From the NCBI GenBank assembly GCA_013362835.1, contig JABFVJ010000197.1:1-11987 (forward strand): 11,987 nucleotides of DNA, read 5' to 3'. A program made the translations under genes and the position numbers. Below are positions 1-6,651 of the stretch, piece by piece (position 1 is the stretch's first letter; each line of letters begins with the position of its first letter). Under the pieces are notes generated by a model. The model saw nothing but the letters and a program-made list of their open reading frames with translations. It made no database searches and was not told the origin of the DNA. The DNA is from Nonomuraea sp. GTDB taxonomy: Bacteria; Actinomycetota; Actinomycetes; Streptosporangiales; Streptosporangiaceae.

Positions 1-1590
1 GCGCCCGGCCTGGACATCACCGAGCTGCGCCTGGCCGAGCTGCCCTTCACCGACTCCCGGCTGCGGCACGAGGTGACGAGGATCGCGGACGACGGCGAGC
101 GGGTGCGGATGACCGTGCGCACGTACGACCCGTTCGGCGTGCTGCCGGCCGAGTGGGAGGCGTTCCTGCAGGCGGGCGGGGAACGCGTGCCGATCGAGCC
201 GGCGCCGTGCGGCGACGGCGGGTACGTCAGCGAGGTCGTCTTCGCCCCCTGCGGCAAGAGTGATCCGCGCATCGGCTTCAGGCGGCTCTCCGACGGCCAC
301 ACCACCACCGACCGGCTGATCGTCGACCCCAACCTCGAACCGATCGAGCTGTCCGGCTGCACCGTGAAGACCGAGGGCTACGCCGCCTACCTGTGCGTAC
401 GCCGGCATTCGATCACGCGGGCGGTGCTGCGCCGGGCCAGGCGGACGCTGCTGAAGCGGCTCAACACGCCACGGAACAAGCTGCGCGCGTACAAGCTGCT
501 GATCAAGGTGCTGCCCCGGCGGCAGGACCTCGCGCTGTTCGAGTCCGACGTCGGCAAGGGCTACAACGGCAGCCCTCGGGCCATCTACGAGGAGCTGCGG
601 CGGCGCGGGCTGCCGATCGAGGTGGTCTGGTCGGTCGCCAAGGGCCGCAAGAACTTCCCCGCCGACGTGCGCCTGGTCCGCCGGGGAAGCTGGCGCTACC
701 TGTGGACGATGGCCCGCGCCGGCATCTGGGTGGACAGCCACGGCTTCCCGCTGGACTACCCGAAGCCACCGGGCACCCGCTACCTGCAGACCTGGCACGG
801 GCAGGGCATCAAGTCGATCGGCTTCGACGCGCCCGACCTGCGCGGCGACTTCGACCGGCCGCGCGAGCAGTGGCGGGCGGCCGTGGCCAGGTGGGACGCG
901 CTGGTGTCGCCGAGCGCGGAGTTCTCGCGGGTGTTCCTGCCGTCCAACGGCTACGACGGCAAGGTCTACCGGTGCGGCACGCCGCGCTGCGACGCGCTGG
1001 TGAGGGCGGAGTCCGCCGAGGACGTACGGACGCGGCTGGAGATCCCACCCGACCGGAAGATCCTCCTTTATGCGCCTACTTACCGAGATAGCGCGAAAAA
1101 TAGCGGTAAGTCGGTGCGGGTCGATCTGGAACGCCTGGCCGGTGAGCTGGCCGGGGAGTGGGTGGTGCTCCTGCGTACGCATCCGGTCGAGAAGTACGCG
1201 CCGCCCGAACGGCTCAGGCACTTCGTCCGGCCGGCCTCGTCCTATCCCGAGATCAACGACCTGATGCTCGCCTCGGACGCCCTGCTGACCGACTACTCCT
1301 CCGTGATGTGCGACTACGCGCTCACCGGCAAGCCGATGGTGTTCTACATCGACGACTGGGACGACTACCGGCTCTCCGAGCGCGGCGTCTACCACGACCT
1401 GCCCGCCATCGCCCCCGGCCCGTGCGTGACCACCACGGACGAGCTGGCCGGCGTACTGCGGGAGCTGCCCGAGGTGCACGCCGCCTTCGCCGCCAAGTAC
1501 GCCGCCTTCCGCGCCCTGTGGTGCGCCGACGAGCACGGCGACGCGGCCGCCCGCATCGTGGACGACTTCTTCGAGGGGCGCACGCGATGA
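1..1590 (+). CDS. CDP-glycerol glycerophosphotransferase-like (TagF-type) protein, 5' partial
   Basis: The frame is open from the first base, so the true start lies upstream. The GTG at position 73 is probably internal. The visible 529 residues fall into two parts. Residues 1 to about 140 are beta-rich, including VVFAPCGKSDPRIGFRRLSD. Residues about 175-525 match the CDP-glycerol glycerophosphotransferase family (PF04464): LFESDVGKGYNGSPRAIYEE, the hallmark TWHGQGIKSIGFD near residue 264, LLYAPTYRD, and LMLASDALLTDYSSVMCDYA near the end. Family members transfer glycerol phosphate, or a related polyol phosphate, from a CDP donor to build teichoic acid at the inner membrane face. Many actinobacterial versions carry a family 2 glycosyltransferase domain in front, and the beta-rich part may be the linker to one now off the window. 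The donor cannot be read from sequence. The stop overlaps the next gene's start (ATGA), implying coupled translation. Confidence 0.85.
   Translation, partial: APGLDITELRLAELPFTDSRLRHEVTRIADDGERVRMTVRTYDPFGVLPAEWEAFLQAGGERVPIEPAPCGDGGYVSEVVFAPCGKSDPRIGFRRLSDGHTTTDRLIVDPNLEPIELSGCTVKTEGYAAYLCVRRHSITRAVLRRARRTLLKRLNTPRNKLRAYKLLIKVLPRRQDLALFESDVGKGYNGSPRAIYEELRRRGLPIEVVWSVAKGRKNFPADVRLVRRGSWRYLWTMARAGIWVDSHGFPLDYPKPPGTRYLQTWHGQGIKSIGFDAPDLRGDFDRPREQWRAAVARWDALVSPSAEFSRVFLPSNGYDGKVYRCGTPRCDALVRAESAEDVRTRLEIPPDRKILLYAPTYRDSAKNSGKSVRVDLERLAGELAGEWVVLLRTHPVEKYAPPERLRHFVRPASSYPEINDLMLASDALLTDYSSVMCDYALTGKPMVFYIDDWDDYRLSERGVYHDLPAIAPGPCVTTTDELAGVLRELPEVHAAFAAKYAAFRALWCADEHGDAAARIVDDFFEGRTR
1066..1111 (+). 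repeat. AT-rich patch with perfect 8-bp inverted repeat inside the TagF-like gene
   Basis: Within an otherwise about 70% GC gene, this stretch is a little under 50% GC. It uses codons rare elsewhere in the window (ctt, tat, cct, act, cga, gat, aaa, aat, ggt). It contains ACTTACCG (1078-1085) and its exact reverse complement CGGTAAGT (1104-1111), separated by 18 bases. It encodes the conserved LLYAPTYRD segment and the residues just after it. It could be an mRNA hairpin, a trace of gene conversion, or chance; nothing visible decides between these. Confidence 0.5.
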
Positions 1591-2639
1591 CCGTCGTCTT
1601 CACCTGCCTGGACGCCGACACCCTGGGCGGCATCCAGCAGGTCACCCACACCCTGGCCCAGGGCCTCGCGGAACGCGGCCACGAGGTGCACGTCGTCGGC
1701 CTGCGCCGGTCCGCCAGGCCCTTCCGCTACGTGGACCGGCCGCGCTACCGGTCACACGTGATCGGCGACGCCGAGGGCCCGCTGGCCAGACGCCTGGCCG
1801 ACCGCCGGCTGAAGGAGCTGCTCGGCGGCGTACGCCCCGGCTACGCGGTCATGACCTCGCCGTCGGTGGTGGCCAGGCTGTCGGGCCTGCTGCCCGCCGG
1901 GTACCGCTCGATCGGCCAGTACCACGGCTCGTACGACCACGCCCGCGGCTGCTGGCACCTGAGCTCGATCAGGACCCACTACCCCGAGCTGGACCAGGCG
2001 CTGTTCCTCAGCGACGACGACGCGTGGGCCTTCTCCGAGCACGCCCTGCTCCCCAACGCCCGGACGCTGCCCAACCCGCTGGGAGCCTGGCCGCGGCAGG
2101 TCTCGACGCTGGAGGCGCCCCGGGTGCTCGGCGTCGGACGGCTGGAGGGCGTCAAGCGGTTCGACCGGCTGATCAGCGCCTTCGCCCGCGCGGACCCGCC
2201 GCCGCCGTGGGAGCTGCACCTGATCGGCGACGGCGCCGAGCGGGAACGGCTGCGCGCCCACGCGGCCGGGGAGGGCGTGGCCGACCGGGTCGTCTTTCGC
2301 GGCCTGGTGCCCGCGGCGCTGATGCCGGAGGAGTACCTGAACGCCTCGCTGGTGGCGCTGACCAGCGAGCACGAGGGGCTGCCGGTCGTGCTGCTGGAGG
2401 CCGCGGCCCACGGGGTGCCGGCGGTGGCGTTCGACGTGTCGGGCGGCGTGCGCTCGGCGGGGCCCGTTCCGGTGCCGCCGGGGGACGTGGACGCGTTCGC
2501 CGCCGCGCTGGCCGAGCTGACCGGCTCGGCGCGGGAGCGGCGGCGGCTGGGCGCCGCCGCCAGGGCACGGGCCGAGGCGTTCCGCCTCGACCACGTGCTG
2601 GACCGCTGGGAGTCGCTGTTCGCGCACATCGAGCGTTAG
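1587..2639 (+). CDS. Family 4 glycosyltransferase
   Basis: This 350-residue GT-B retaining glycosyltransferase transfers a sugar from a nucleotide donor to a growing glycan or lipid-linked acceptor in the cytoplasm. The N-terminal acceptor domain has the glycine loop DTLGGIQQVTHTLAQGLAERG (residues 11-31, shown here only as a landmark). The C-terminal donor domain has VLGVGRLEGVKRFDRLI (about 180-196), LHLIGDGAERERL and the E-x7-E motif in EHEGLPVVLLEAAAHGVP, with Glu263 and Glu271. No signal peptide or membrane segment is evident. The start is the ATG in the ATGA overlap with the upstream gene, with GAGGGG (1573-1578) 8 bases before it. The pair is probably cotranscribed, so this enzyme may add a backbone or branch sugar to the same polymer. 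Donor and acceptor are unknown. Its stop codon interlocks with that of the convergent sulfotransferase gene. Confidence 0.88.
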   Translation: MTVVFTCLDADTLGGIQQVTHTLAQGLAERGHEVHVVGLRRSARPFRYVDRPRYRSHVIGDAEGPLARRLADRRLKELLGGVRPGYAVMTSPSVVARLSGLLPAGYRSIGQYHGSYDHARGCWHLSSIRTHYPELDQALFLSDDDAWAFSEHALLPNARTLPNPLGAWPRQVSTLEAPRVLGVGRLEGVKRFDRLISAFARADPPPPWELHLIGDGAERERLRAHAAGEGVADRVVFRGLVPAALMPEEYLNASLVALTSEHEGLPVVLLEAAAHGVPAVAFDVSGGVRSAGPVPVPPGDVDAFAAALAELTGSARERRRLGAAARARAEAFRLDHVLDRWESLFAHIER

Positions 2640-3667
2640 ACGGTGACCTCGGGACGCTGCTGCGGGATGCCGGCCAGCGACTGCTGCGTGGAGGTGAGCA
2701 GCGCGCCCACGGGGCTCGGCTCGCGCAGCCGGTTGAAGCGGTCGCGCATGGCCTTGCGCGAACGGCTGGCCTTGCGCTTCTGCATGGTCTTCTGGCAGGC
2801 CGTCACGTGCTCCTTGGCCGGCCTGGGCGCGCCGGTCAGCTCGTAGCCGTTGGACTGGAGGCGCTCGCCGAGCACGTGCTCGCACAGCGCGATCTCCCAG
2901 TCGTCCAGGCGGTTCGCCCAGCTCCCGACGCGGCTGCGGGTGACCTCGCGGTGGGTGTTGCTGTGCCACACCTTGTGCTGCGGGACGGCCTGGCTGGCCG
3001 CCTCCCGAGGGGAGATCATCGACGGGGCGAAGTCCTCCTCCAGGAAGTGGCAGAGCTTCTTCATCTCCGTCATCGGGTCGTCGGTGAGGTCTTCGTAGCG
3101 CAGCTCGTAGTAGGTGTCGTCGGGCAGCGTACGGCGCAGCCTGTCGCCCGCGTCGATGGCCTCGGCCCAGGTGGAGACCGCGTGGAAGGAGTCGAGCGTG
3201 TACCAGGGCATCTCCTTCAGCGAGGCCACGCAGTCGCGGCCGTCCCTGATCAGGTGGATGAACTGGGCGTCGGGGAACAGGCGCAGCAGCAGGTCGGTCT
3301 GCTTGACGTAGCTGGGCCGCTTGTCGCCCCAGCGGGCCTTGTCGAAGCGGTCGGCGTACATGCGGAAGGCCGTGCCGATGACCGAGCCGAGCGAGCCCGG
3401 CCCTTCGACGGCCTGCCGGATGAACTCGTCCTTGTCGATCTTGAGCTCGCGGAACTTGGTGCTGCGGTCGGTCGCGATCCACTGCGCCAGTGCCTTGCGC
3501 CGCTGGGGGACCCGCAGGTCGCCCCATGTGCGGCGCCGGTAATAAGCGGGAACGAGGAAGCGCGTCTCCGGCGGCACCGCCATGCGCGGGTGCGAGTGGA
3601 GCATGAGCTGGAGCATCGTGGTGCCGGACCGCGGGCATCCAATGACGAAGACTGGCCGGTCGGACAT
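2636..3667 (-). CDS. PAPS-dependent sulfotransferase
   Basis: The 343-residue protein matches the Sulfotransfer_3-type family, which moves sulfate from PAPS to a hydroxyl of a carbohydrate, lipid, small molecule or tyrosine. The 5'-phosphosulfate loop is FVIGCPRSGTTMLQLMLHSH (residues 7-26). Glu34 in PPETRFL is a candidate catalytic base. WGDKRPSY follows at 113-120, then the 3'-phosphate motif LIRDGRDCVASL (139-150) and YEDL (191-194). No signal peptide is seen, fitting a cytoplasmic enzyme. The last 60 or so residues form a strongly basic tail (QKRKASRSRKAMRDRFNR) outside the core fold. It is the last gene of a three-gene minus-strand run, 21 bases after the CDP-alcohol transferase gene. 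GGGGG lies about 10 bases before the ATG. Context suggests it sulfates the glycan made here or its lipid anchor; the acceptor is inference. Confidence 0.88.
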   Translation of the reverse strand: MSDRPVFVIGCPRSGTTMLQLMLHSHPRMAVPPETRFLVPAYYRRRTWGDLRVPQRRKALAQWIATDRSTKFRELKIDKDEFIRQAVEGPGSLGSVIGTAFRMYADRFDKARWGDKRPSYVKQTDLLLRLFPDAQFIHLIRDGRDCVASLKEMPWYTLDSFHAVSTWAEAIDAGDRLRRTLPDDTYYELRYEDLTDDPMTEMKKLCHFLEEDFAPSMISPREAASQAVPQHKVWHSNTHREVTRSRVGSWANRLDDWEIALCEHVLGERLQSNGYELTGAPRPAKEHVTACQKTMQKRKASRSRKAMRDRFNRLREPSPVGALLTSTQQSLAGIPQQRPEVTV

Positions 3668-3688
3668 TTCGTACTAACCCCCGAAAAC

Positions 3689-4501
3689 TTAGACGAGTAC
3701 GTGCTCTCGGCTCTCCTGGGAGGACACACCGTGCCTGCGCGTGAAGAGCCACATGCGGTAGACAAGGAAGATCTCGTTGGCGAGGAGCAGGACACCCGCG
3801 GCGACCGCGAGCGGCATCAGCGCCCACACCCCCGCGAGCGGCGCGATCACGAAGACCGCGGCATGGAACTCGATGCCGCTCACCAGGTGCGAACGCACAC
3901 GATGACGGGCCAGGAACCGGTTGAGACGCCGGAAGAAGGACGGCATCCGCGGCCCGCGGTCCACGGGCACCCGCTCCAGGGGGACGGTGTCCTCGCCGGC
4001 GGGCTCCGGCTCGCCCCGCTCCTCCCTGACCGCCTCGCGCACCCGCTTCATCTGCGGGGCGTTGACGTACCTGAACAGATCCAGCACGGCCACCGCCGCG
4101 CCGAGCACCACGTAGCGGACATCCCCGGTCAGGGCGTACTGCCCGTATGCCAGCCCGCCGGCACACAGGACCACCCTGACCCGGTCCCCCACGTAGTCCA
4201 GCCAGAGGCCGAAGGGGGTCCCCGTGCCCTTGAGCCTGGCTATCTTGCCGTCCACGCAGTCGACCATGAAGCTCAGGTAGAACAGCAGGGCGCCTGCGAC
4301 AAGCCGGTCCATCGCGAAACAGGCTGCCGACACCGTGCCGAGGACCAGCGAGAACACCGTGAGCCCGTTGGGCGTCATCCGGGTGCGGTTGGCGACGGGA
4401 AGGGCGACCCGGCAGGCGACCGGGTCCACGAAATACACGGTCCACCAGGAGTCTCTCCGCTTGCGTGTCTCGTAGACGTCATCCAGCGAATAGGTCCTCA
4501 T
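3689..4501 (-). CDS. CDP-alcohol phosphatidyltransferase family membrane protein
   Basis: This 270-residue integral membrane enzyme carries the complete CDP-alcohol phosphotransferase signature D-x2-D-G-x2-A-R-x8-G-x3-D-x3-D: Asp81, Asp84, Gly85, Ala88, Arg89, Gly98, Asp102 and Asp106. These residues bind Mg2+ and the CDP donor in the family. Hydrophobic segments lie near residues 47-65, 68-82, 107-122, 128-144, 210-227 and 228-247, so about six membrane helices are likely. A charged insertion (about 150-205) separates helices 4 and 5. Family members make phosphatidylglycerol phosphate, phosphatidylinositol phosphate and similar lipids. Inside a glycan locus it could instead make a special lipid anchor or attach a polyol phosphate. 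The ATG at 4501 is the only sensible start; a longer in-frame extension would run into the GT2 gene. The SD is weak. It sits between the GT2 and sulfotransferase genes, probably in one operon. Confidence 0.87.
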   Translation of the reverse strand: MRTYSLDDVYETRKRRDSWWTVYFVDPVACRVALPVANRTRMTPNGLTVFSLVLGTVSAACFAMDRLVAGALLFYLSFMVDCVDGKIARLKGTGTPFGLWLDYVGDRVRVVLCAGGLAYGQYALTGDVRYVVLGAAVAVLDLFRYVNAPQMKRVREAVREERGEPEPAGEDTVPLERVPVDRGPRMPSFFRRLNRFLARHRVRSHLVSGIEFHAAVFVIAPLAGVWALMPLAVAAGVLLLANEIFLVYRMWLFTRRHGVSSQESREHVLV

Positions 4502-4548
4502 GGATCCAGCATGGCTACGGAACGCCGTCTGACGATTACTGTCTGGAA

Positions 4549-6003
4549 CTACTGGGGGATGTCCATGCCGCTTCTTGACCCAACCGGCACGGAAAACCGC
4601 CACGGCGCGTACGCGTCGCCGTCCCGGAACCAGCCCTTGAGCAACAGCCCCCGGGTCTCGGTCTTCACCTGGAGCCGCCAGGTCGGGCCGCCGCCTTCGA
4701 GCCTTCTGGGGTCGATGCCGGCGACGACTCCGTACCGGCCGACCCGGCGGGCCTCCAGGGGCACCCGGCGGTGGCCGTCGCTCAGCCACACGCTCACCTT
4801 GCCGACCTTGCGGTCCACGCGGTGGATGGCCACCTGGCCGCGTACGCGGTACTCGGTGCCCGTCCAGTCGCACCCGTCCACCCTGGCGACCAGCTTGAGC
4901 TCGGCGCGGGCGTCGTAGACGTCGTCGGGGATGCCGAGCCGGCGGTCGCGGAAGAAGGGGTAGTCGCCGTACCAGTTGGCGTTGCGGAACCCGCGCGGAC
5001 GCACCCGAGTGCCGTCGGCCCTCCCGCGGCGGAAGTCGCGCACGGCGCGCAGCTCCTCGACCAGGCCGCGCCTGAGCAGGTGCAGCTCCAGGCGGCGCAG
5101 CGAGGGCGCGGTGGCCAGGGCGCCGGGGCTCAGCTCGTCCAGCCAGGCGTCGGACAGCCGCAGCAGCGGCTCCAGGTCATGGCCCGACTCGTGCGCCGAC
5201 TCCAGGGCCTGGAACAGGAAGATGATGTCCTTCTCCAGCACCAGCGCGTCGAAGTCGGGCAGCAGCTCGGGCGCGGCGTCCTCCAGGAAGACGCGCACCG
5301 AGCGGACGGCGGTCAGGCGCTCGTGCAGGTTGGGCAGCTCGGCGCGGCGCTGGGTGATCGAGGTCTCCCCCTCCTCGCGCCTGCGCCAGTGGTAGACGAC
5401 GTCGTCGACCATGTCCACGCTGGTGGCGAGGACGTGGGCGTGCATGGCGACCGGCACGTCCTCGTAGATCCCGGCGGGGAAGGTCAGCCCGTGCCGCCGC
5501 CAGAAGTCGGCCCGGTAGACCTTGTTCCACACCGTACGGTCCCTGACCAGCACCTTCTTGTCGGTGACGTGGGTGCACAGCTCCGGCCTCCTGAAGACCC
5601 GCTCGTGCAGGATCGACTCCTCCAGCCCGCCGTCCACCAGGCGCATGACCGCGCCGCACGCGAGGTCGGAGCCGGTCTCGCCGAGCTTGGCGACCAGCAC
5701 CTCGTACGCGTTGGGCGGCACGACGTCGTCACTGTCGGCGAAGGCGAGATACGTGCCCCTGGCCCGCCTGATCCCCTCGTTACGCGCCGGTCCCGGCCCC
5801 ATGTTCGGCTGGTCGACCAGGATGAACCGGGAGTCACGTGCCACGAAGTCCTCGGCCAGCCGCCTGCTCCCGTCGAGGGAGCCGTCGTCGACCAGGATGA
5901 CCTCGAAGTCCTCCATGGTCTGGGCGGCCAGCGATTTCAGGCACTCCGACAGGTACGGCTCGACGTTGTAGAACGGTACGACGACGCTGAGCAGGGGGAT
6001 CAT
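4549..6003 (-). CDS. Family 2 glycosyltransferase with C-terminal beta-rich domain
   Basis: This 484-residue protein begins with a GT-A inverting glycosyltransferase domain (about 1-220): LSVVVPFYNVEPYLSECLKS, the nucleotide-binding VDDGS (38-42), the metal-binding ADSDD (89-93), then WNKVYRADFWRR and IYEDVPVAMHAH, whose Glu181-Asp182 is a plausible catalytic base region. A helical middle (about 225-330) leads to a beta-rich C-terminal domain (about 365-484) containing VSVWLSDGHRRVPLEARRVG. Similar architectures occur in teichoic acid glycosyltransferases, where the C-terminal domain aids acceptor binding or oligomerisation. The start is chosen at 6003 because AAGGAG (6008-6013, minus strand) lies 4 bases upstream; an in-frame ATG 18 codons earlier lacks such support. 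It is the first gene of the minus-strand run and is divergent from pseH. The sugar transferred is unknown; a role as pseudaminyltransferase is possible but unproven. Confidence 0.87.
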   Translation of the reverse strand: MIPLLSVVVPFYNVEPYLSECLKSLAAQTMEDFEVILVDDGSLDGSRRLAEDFVARDSRFILVDQPNMGPGPARNEGIRRARGTYLAFADSDDVVPPNAYEVLVAKLGETGSDLACGAVMRLVDGGLEESILHERVFRRPELCTHVTDKKVLVRDRTVWNKVYRADFWRRHGLTFPAGIYEDVPVAMHAHVLATSVDMVDDVVYHWRRREEGETSITQRRAELPNLHERLTAVRSVRVFLEDAAPELLPDFDALVLEKDIIFLFQALESAHESGHDLEPLLRLSDAWLDELSPGALATAPSLRRLELHLLRRGLVEELRAVRDFRRGRADGTRVRPRGFRNANWYGDYPFFRDRRLGIPDDVYDARAELKLVARVDGCDWTGTEYRVRGQVAIHRVDRKVGKVSVWLSDGHRRVPLEARRVGRYGVVAGIDPRRLEGGGPTWRLQVKTETRGLLLKGWFRDGDAYAPWRFSVPVGSRSGMDIPQ

Positions 6004-6126
6004 GGCGCTCCTTGGCTTCGGGGACGGCGTCCAGGGGCAGCATGCCGTGGCCGCCATCCCGGTTCCGCGCCCGATGCCCGTCCCTGATGAGCTCTTTACC
6101 CGACGCGGAATCCGCTACGTTGTGCA
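6004..6126. promoter_or_regulatory. Divergent intergenic region, GT2 operon / pseH
   Basis: This 123-base gap separates two outward-facing genes and must carry the start signals for both unless the transcripts begin inside coding sequence. On the plus side a candidate promoter is visible near pseH (separate entry). On the minus side the only clear element is AAGGAG ahead of the GT2 gene. I could not find a convincing minus-strand -35/-10 pair. No long repeat is present. Confidence 0.55.
6095..6121 (+). promoter_or_regulatory. Candidate promoter for pseH-pseI
   Basis: TTTACC (6095-6100) resembles a -35 box (4 of 6 matches to TTGACA), and TACGTT (6116-6121) fits the actinobacterial TAnnnT -10 pattern. 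The 15-base spacer is shorter than ideal. The -10 ends 5 bases before the ATG at 6127, so transcription would start at about that ATG. That gives either a leaderless message or a leader of about 30 bases to the GTG at 6157. Confidence 0.4.
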
Positions 6127-6651
6127 ATGAGTCGAGCACGAATAGTAGGGGGAGCGGTGCTGAGACGCGTCCGGGACGATGATCTGCCCGTAATGCGGCG
6201 CTGGCGCAACCACCCGAGGGTGCGGGCCGCCAGCTTCACCAGCCACGAGATCACGCCCGACGAGCATGCCCGCTGGTGGGCGGGCGTGCGTGCCGACTCG
6301 GCCAAGCGGGTGCTGATCTACGACCACGACGGCGCCGGAGCGGGGGTCGTGACGTACTCGGGGCTCGGGGGCGGGAGCGGCTACTGGGGCTTCTACCTCG
6401 ATCTCGACGGCCTCGAACGGTCGGGGGCGCTGCTGCGGGCCTGGGTGGGCCTGGAGCGGGCGGCCATCGACCACGCCTTCGGGCCGCTCGGGCTGACGAC
6501 CCTGCGCGGCGAGGTGCTGGCCGACAACGAGCCCGTCCGGCAGCTGCACCGGCGGTTCGGGTTCGCCGAGATCGGCACCTACCGGCGTCCCGTCGACGGG
6601 GTGCCGCGTGACGTCGTCGCCATCGCGCTGAACAAGGAGGAGCAAGGATGA
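6127..6651 (+). CDS. pseH: PseH-like N-acetyltransferase (GNAT), pseudaminic acid pathway step 3
   Basis: By homology and context this enzyme acetylates the 4-amino group of UDP-4-amino-4,6-dideoxy-beta-L-AltNAc with acetyl-CoA. The 174 residues show the GNAT pattern of PseH: LRRVRDDDLPVMRRWRNHP (12-30), the FTSHEITPDEHARWW segment, a central strand YWGFYLDL, and the C-terminal NEPVRQLHRRFGF (134-146) typical of the acetyl-CoA-binding half. The usual R-x-x-G-x-G phosphate loop is degenerate here (LERSGALLRAW). Two starts compete: ATG 6127 without an SD, and in-frame GTG 6157 directly after AGGGGGAG. The ATG retains a fuller first strand, so it is listed. The stop overlaps the pseI start by 4 bases. 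Acetyltransferases are hard to assign to one substrate from sequence; the neighbouring pse genes carry much of the argument. Confidence 0.82.
   Translation: MSRARIVGGAVLRRVRDDDLPVMRRWRNHPRVRAASFTSHEITPDEHARWWAGVRADSAKRVLIYDHDGAGAGVVTYSGLGGGSGYWGFYLDLDGLERSGALLRAWVGLERAAIDHAFGPLGLTTLRGEVLADNEPVRQLHRRFGFAEIGTYRRPVDGVPRDVVAIALNKEEQG
6147..6154 (+). promoter_or_regulatory. Shine-Dalgarno supporting an alternative pseH start (GTG 6157)
   Basis: AGGGGGAG lies inside the listed pseH reading frame, just ahead of an in-frame GTG at 6157. If used, pseH would be 10 residues shorter and start MLRRVRDDD. With the TACGTT -10 box this gives a normal short leader, so the GTG start is a serious alternative. 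Confidence 0.45.

Noticed and set aside
1078..1111. Inverted repeat as an insertion or attachment site
   Set aside because: The TagF-like reading frame and its conserved motif continue unbroken through it, with no target duplication or mobile gene nearby.
1752..4445. Very long minus-strand open frame (about 900 codons) across the GT4, sulfotransferase and CDP-alcohol genes
   Set aside because: Arg/Pro/Gly/Ala-rich composition with no motifs, typical of an antisense or shifted frame in GC-rich DNA. The genes it crosses have intact family motifs.
4502..4873. N-terminal extension of the CDP-alcohol transferase into the GT2 gene
   Set aside because: It is an out-of-frame reading of the GT2 C-terminal domain, and the family domain begins after the ATG at 4501.
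2024..4918. Very long plus-strand open frame (about 960 codons) antisense to the minus-strand operon
   Set aside because: It runs opposite three well-supported genes, and its translation is low-complexity with no recognisable domain.
6004..6057. 18-codon N-terminal extension of the GT2 from an upstream ATG
   Set aside because: The extension is Pro/Cys-rich and unlike a GT2 start, and AAGGAG sits just before the ATG at 6003.
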